DNA from: JBOFDK01 sp051650305
GTDB taxonomy: Bacteria; Bacillota; Clostridia; Lachnospirales; Cellulosilyticaceae
DNA length: 35,228 bases
NCBI GenBank assembly: GCA_051650305.1
Contig: JBOFIT010000054.1
Coordinates: 1 to 35,228, forward strand
Direction of reading: 5' to 3'
The notes under the pieces were generated by a model. It saw only the letters and a program-made list of their open reading frames with translations, was not told the origin of the DNA and searched no databases. Position numbers and translations under genes: made by a program. The stretch's first letter is position 1, and every line of letters begins with the position of its first letter. Positions 32,239 to 35,228 of the stretch are shown one piece after another.

Positions 32239-32853
32239 CTAAGGAAGAAGAGGGGGCTTTGTATAGCGGAAAATATTAGGCATGGTCTTAGTCATCATAC
32301 GACATAAGTGGTAGGTGCCTTGGTCTAAAGTATAGTCTTCATTACTCAGCCACCAGTAAATCCAGATCACAAAAAGTGATGAAATCGTATCCGTATAAAG
32401 TTTGGTAGGAATATCCTTTTCCGATGCTTGCTGAGAACTACGAATATAAAGCTCATTTTTTTTAAGTACAATGGTGCTTTCAAGCAGTGGGAACCACAGA
32501 TGATGTAAGGTCGGATGAAGAAGATAGAGTAGATCTTTTTTATCGTCTTCGAGTAAGCTTAAGAAAGCATGGACATCAGCTGTAAGTTGTGCTTCATCTA
32601 ACTCATGGGTAGGTGCTTCTTTTCTGTACATCAAGGTCATACAAAGCTTATCAAAAAAAGCAGATACCATTTCATCGTATAAAATATCTTTATTTTCATA
32701 ATAACTATAAAAAGTCTTGCGATGAATCATGGCTTCATCAGCAATATCTGTTATATAAATTGCTTGATAGTCAGAACGCTTGAGTAAATCCAAAAAAGCG
32801 CGCTGAATTGTTTTTTGGGTACGCGCGACCCGTAGATCAGTTTTAGTTGCCAT
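32239..32853 (-). CDS. TetR/AcrR-family transcriptional regulator
   Basis: A 204-residue TetR-family repressor, the only clear minus-strand gene. The N-terminal HTH is evident: ARTQKTIQRAFLDLLKRSDY, then ITDIADEAMIHRKTFYSYYE, the standard TetR helix 2-3 region. The C-terminal ligand domain has no motif I recognise. I start at the MATKTD methionine (32853) rather than 32871, since the likely promoter would start transcription near 32882, leaving almost no leader for the longer form. It is divergent from moaC with an inverted repeat between them, and convergent with the molybdoenzyme genes, so it may control the locus; its ligand is unknown. Confidence 0.9.
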   Translation of the reverse strand: MATKTDLRVARTQKTIQRAFLDLLKRSDYQAIYITDIADEAMIHRKTFYSYYENKDILYDEMVSAFFDKLCMTLMYRKEAPTHELDEAQLTADVHAFLSLLEDDKKDLLYLLHPTLHHLWFPLLESTIVLKKNELYIRSSQQASEKDIPTKLYTDTISSLFVIWIYWWLSNEDYTLDQGTYHLCRMMTKTMPNIFRYTKPPLLP

Positions 32854-32888
32854 AGGTATATCCGTCCTCATTCTAGTATGTCATAAAG

Positions 32889-32917
32889 AGAATACCTATA
32901 ATTGGATGGTTTGTCAA
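32889..32917 (-). promoter_or_regulatory. Promoter of the TetR-family gene
   Basis: On the minus strand, TTGACA (plus 32912-32917), a 17-base spacer and TATTCT (plus 32889-32894). The -35 lies inside the inverted repeat at 32911-32928, as expected for autoregulation. Confidence 0.72.
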
Positions 32918-32928
32918 GAATGTGACAA
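32911..32928. promoter_or_regulatory. Inverted repeat in the tetR-moaC divergent region, candidate operator
   Basis: TTGTCA-AGAATG-TGACAA is a perfect 6-6-6 inverted repeat. It covers the -35 of the regulator's promoter and ends one base before the -35 of the moaC promoter, so one bound repressor could shut both. Confidence 0.62.
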
Positions 32929-32929
32929 C

Positions 32930-32958
32930 TTGAAAATAGTTAACATAAATGGTATAAT
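32930..32958 (+). promoter_or_regulatory. Promoter of the moaC-moaA operon
   Basis: TTGAAA (32930-32935), a 17-base spacer and a perfect TATAAT (32953-32958). The moaC start follows about 35 bases after the predicted start of transcription. Confidence 0.82.
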
Positions 32959-32999
32959 ATGGGGCATATGACAAAAATTAAACATACGGGAGGTAAGTA

Positions 33000-33485
33000 A
33001 TGAGTGAATTAACACATTTTGATAACCAAGGTAATGCCATCATGGTCGATGTATCAGATAAACAACACACACAAAGAGAAGCGGTAGCAGTGGGGGCGAT
33101 CCTCGTTAATAAAGAGGTCATGCAGGCTATTTTAGACGGCAATGTCAAAAAAGGTGATGTACTAGGTGTTGCTAGAGTAGCAGGTATGATGGGGGTTAAA
33201 GCCACATGGAATCTTATACCGATGTGTCATCCATTGATGATCCAGAAATGTCACATTGATTTTGAAGTTGATGAAGAAGCCCTTAAGATAACCGTACGCT
33301 GTCTTGTGAAAACCACAGGTCAGACAGGGGTAGAGATGGAAGCATTAACAGGTGTTAGTGTTACACTTTTAACGATTTATGACATGTGTAAGGCCATCGA
33401 TAAAACCATGACAATGACAGCTATCCACGTAGAAGAAAAAAAAGGTGGTAAGAGTGGCCATTTTATTAACAAACAAGAGCATTAG
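33000..33485 (+). CDS. moaC: Cyclic pyranopterin monophosphate synthase MoaC
   Basis: A 161-residue MoaC, which with MoaA converts GTP to cyclic pyranopterin monophosphate, the first step of molybdenum cofactor synthesis. Seen: AGMMGVKATWNLIPMCHPLM with the active-site CHP, VKTTGQTGVEMEALTGVSV, and TIYDMCKAIDKTMTM. ATG 33000 follows CGGGAGGTAAG. It opens the moa operon behind a strong promoter and is followed by moaA after 13 bases. Confidence 0.98.
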   Translation: MSELTHFDNQGNAIMVDVSDKQHTQREAVAVGAILVNKEVMQAILDGNVKKGDVLGVARVAGMMGVKATWNLIPMCHPLMIQKCHIDFEVDEEALKITVRCLVKTTGQTGVEMEALTGVSVTLLTIYDMCKAIDKTMTMTAIHVEEKKGGKSGHFINKQEH

Positions 33486-33498
33486 AGAAGAGGCAATT

Positions 33499-34473
33499 AT
33501 GAAGGACGGACAAGGTAGATTAATCGATTATCTAAGAATTTCTGTAACGGACAGGTGTAACAATCGTTGTGTTTATTGTATGCCAGAAGAAGGCTTAGAA
33601 GTATTAGAAAACGCCAAACTTTTGACCTATGAAGAGCTACTTAAAGTGTGTAGAGTAGCAGCCACATTAGGCGTGCATAAAATTAAGCTAACAGGCGGTG
33701 AACCACTGATACGTAAGGATCTAGCTGTGTTTATTAAAGCACTGAAAAAGATAGAAGGCATTGAAAAAGTGACACTCACAACCAACGGTGTGCTTTTGAA
33801 GGCACAGTTACAAGGCTTGGTAGAAGCAGGCTTAGATGGTGTGAATATCAGTTTAGACACACTAGATGCAGCGATGTATAAGGAAATTACCAAGAGAAAT
33901 GACTTGGAGAAAGTGCTAGAAGGCATCGAGGCTGCAAGTGGGTATCCACAATTAAACGTCAAAGTGAATTGTGTCCCAGTGACAAAGAGACGGGAAGATC
34001 TTAGACAACTGGTAGGCCTTGCAAAAGAAAAGTTTATCCATGTACGGTTTATAGAAATGATGCCAATAGGCTATGGCAAAGACTTACAAGCTTTTTCAGA
34101 GGAAGCCATCCAGCAATGCATAGAAGAAGCCTATGGGTGTTTGACACCTTATGAAGGTAAATTAGGAGAAGGACCTTGCCGTTACTATTGCATTGACGGG
34201 TTTAAAGGGAAGATTGGATTTATTAGTGCCATTAGCCATAAGTTTTGTGCAAATTGCAATCGCATACGTCTGACAGCAGATGGTTACTTGAAGACGTGTC
34301 TTCAATATGAGGCAGGCTGTGATTTGAAAGGCGCTTTAAGACAGGAAGAAGACGTAGCGGCGCTTGAGAAGCTTATGAAAGAAGCTATTGGTATGAAGCC
34401 TACTAGCCATCATTTTTATGAAAAAAAGCAAGGCAAGGAAGAACACCGTTCCATGTCACAAATAGGAGGTTAA
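33499..34473 (+). CDS. moaA: GTP 3',8-cyclase MoaA
   Basis: A 324-residue radical SAM enzyme that, with MoaC, makes cyclic pyranopterin monophosphate from GTP. The SAM cluster C-x3-C-x2-C is in RCNNRCVYCMPEEG, the GGEP follows in KLTGGEPLIRKDL, and the second cluster is CANCNRIRLTADGYLKTC near the C-terminus. The protein ends in Gly-Gly, needed for activity. I start at ATG 33499 (AGAGAAGAGG upstream); a longer frame to 33445 overlaps moaC. It is distinct from the radical SAM protein at 26859. Confidence 0.98.
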   Translation: MKDGQGRLIDYLRISVTDRCNNRCVYCMPEEGLEVLENAKLLTYEELLKVCRVAATLGVHKIKLTGGEPLIRKDLAVFIKALKKIEGIEKVTLTTNGVLLKAQLQGLVEAGLDGVNISLDTLDAAMYKEITKRNDLEKVLEGIEAASGYPQLNVKVNCVPVTKRREDLRQLVGLAKEKFIHVRFIEMMPIGYGKDLQAFSEEAIQQCIEEAYGCLTPYEGKLGEGPCRYYCIDGFKGKIGFISAISHKFCANCNRIRLTADGYLKTCLQYEAGCDLKGALRQEEDVAALEKLMKEAIGMKPTSHHFYEKKQGKEEHRSMSQIGG

Positions 34474-34476
34474 GAG

Positions 34477-34965
34477 ATGCGTATTGCAATTATCACATCC
34501 AGCGATACTGGCTATGCTGGGACAAGAGAAGACGTAAGTGGGCAAGTGATTCAGGAAATCGTAGAAGCATCAGGTTATCAAGTGGTACACAAAGTACTCT
34601 TACCAGATGAAAGTACACAACTAAGTGAAAAGATGCAGCAGCTAGCAGATGCAGGAGGCATTGATTTGATCCTTACCACAGGTGGGACAGGATGTTCCAA
34701 GCGAGATTGTATGCCGGAAGCAACGATGGCTATTGCAGAGCGTATGGTACCAGGTATCGGTGAGGCGATCCGTGCCTACAGTATGCAATTTACAAAAAGA
34801 GCGATGCTGAGTCGCGGGACAGCAGCTATACGTAAAGAAACGCTAATTGTCAACTTACCAGGAAGTCCGAAGGCTATCAATGAATGCTTACCCTATATTT
34901 TACCTGAACTTGTACACGGGGTAGAGATTCTAACGGGTAAAGCAAGTAACTGTGCGAGAAAATAG
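34477..34965 (+). CDS. MogA/MoaB-family molybdopterin adenylyltransferase
   Basis: A 162-residue protein of the MogA/MoaB fold that adenylates molybdopterin before molybdate insertion. Motifs: AIITSSDTGYAGTREDVSG at the start, ILTTGGTGCSKRDCMPEAT with the substrate-binding TTGGTG, and LIVNLPGSPKAINECLPYI. Start ATG 34477 lies three bases after moaA with AGGAGG in the moaA end. I leave the symbol open since MogA and MoaB cannot be told apart by eye. Confidence 0.92.
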   Translation: MRIAIITSSDTGYAGTREDVSGQVIQEIVEASGYQVVHKVLLPDESTQLSEKMQQLADAGGIDLILTTGGTGCSKRDCMPEATMAIAERMVPGIGEAIRAYSMQFTKRAMLSRGTAAIRKETLIVNLPGSPKAINECLPYILPELVHGVEILTGKASNCARK

Positions 34966-34974
34966 GAGGAGACC

Positions 34975-35228
34975 ATGAAGAAGATAAAAACAACCCAAGC
35001 AGTCGGTCATATTATTTGCCATGACATCACTCAGATTGTCAAAGATGTGGTCAAAGACGTGGCTTTTCGTAAAGGCCATGTGGTAAGAGAAGAAGACATA
35101 CCTGTGCTTTTATCCCTAGGAAAAGACCACCTATATGTATGGGAAAAAGATGAGAACAAGTACCATGAAAATGAAGCAGCAGAACACCTATGCCGTCTAT
35201 GCAAAAGTGATTATATGGAAGCGACACC
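34975..35228 (+). CDS. Molybdopterin-binding (MoeA-like) protein, N-terminal part (partial)
   Basis: The first 84 codons of a gene cut by the window edge. ATG 34975 follows TAGGAGGAG, nine bases after the preceding stop. The start (KTTQAVGHIICHDITQIV, then KGHVVREEDIPVLLSLGK) resembles clostridial molybdopterin-binding proteins related to MoeA, which act at the molybdate insertion step. Its position at the end of moaC-moaA-mogA fits. The catalytic part is outside the window, so MoeA versus a shorter relative stays open. Confidence 0.72.
   Translation, partial: MKKIKTTQAVGHIICHDITQIVKDVVKDVAFRKGHVVREEDIPVLLSLGKDHLYVWEKDENKYHENEAAEHLCRLCKSDYMEAT

Noticed and set aside
32930..32958. Rex site in the moaC promoter
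   Set aside because: TTGAAAATAGTTAACA resembles a Rex box only if the half-site spacing is three rather than four bases.

Overview
The window is AT-rich, tightly packed and almost entirely plus-stranded. The che-fliA-rpsB-tsf-pyrH-frr-uppS-cdsA-dxr-rseP-ispG-rimP-nusA-infB-truB-ribF-rpsO-pnp order is typical of Firmicutes. Together with the Tat/molybdoenzyme locus this suggests a flagellated, anaerobic Clostridia member. A Lachnospirales or Cellulosilyticum-like lineage is a guess from gene order, not a measured placement. I see no rRNA, tRNA, CRISPR array, insertion sequence or prophage, and no gene-free stretch over 300 bases.

Region 1 (1-3747) is the end of a chemotaxis/flagellar operon: the cheA tail, cheW, cheC, cheD, the flagellar sigma factor fliA, then three poorly known small genes (a Lys/Glu/Gln-rich protein, a SwrB-like membrane protein and a membrane protein with an MltG-like N-terminal fold but no catalytic domain).

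Region 2 (3748-22307) is the core translation, isoprenoid/lipid and RNA-processing block. rpsB-tsf has its own promoter and a structured leader. pyrH-frr follows a terminator. uppS-cdsA-dxr-rseP-ispG join the MEP pathway, undecaprenyl and CDP-diacylglycerol synthesis and a site-2 protease. rimP-nusA-ylxR-ylxQ-infB-rbfA-nrnA-truB-ribF starts from a consensus promoter and a strong leader hairpin. rpsO and pnp follow, each with a structured 5' region. polC, often found between ispG and rimP in this group, is absent here.

Region 3 (22308-24432) is a short accessory stretch: the AzlCD amino-acid exporter, a GNAT acetyltransferase whose best start looks like ATT, and a ComFB-like protein with a consensus promoter.

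Region 4 (24465-35228, running off the end) is the most interesting part. It holds a TatB-like protein, a 55-residue TatA and TatC; a 25-cysteine iron-sulfur protein; an uncharacterised radical SAM protein; a TorD-type chaperone; a Tat-signal, probably lipoprotein, DMSO-reductase-family molybdoenzyme; its DmsB-like four-cluster subunit; a divergent TetR-family regulator; and Moco genes moaC, moaA, a mogA/moaB homologue and the start of a molybdopterin-binding protein. It reads as a self-contained module to build, fold, export and power one extracytoplasmic respiratory molybdoenzyme. No DmsC-type membrane anchor is present. The radical SAM and iron-sulfur proteins between tatC and torD have no role I can name.
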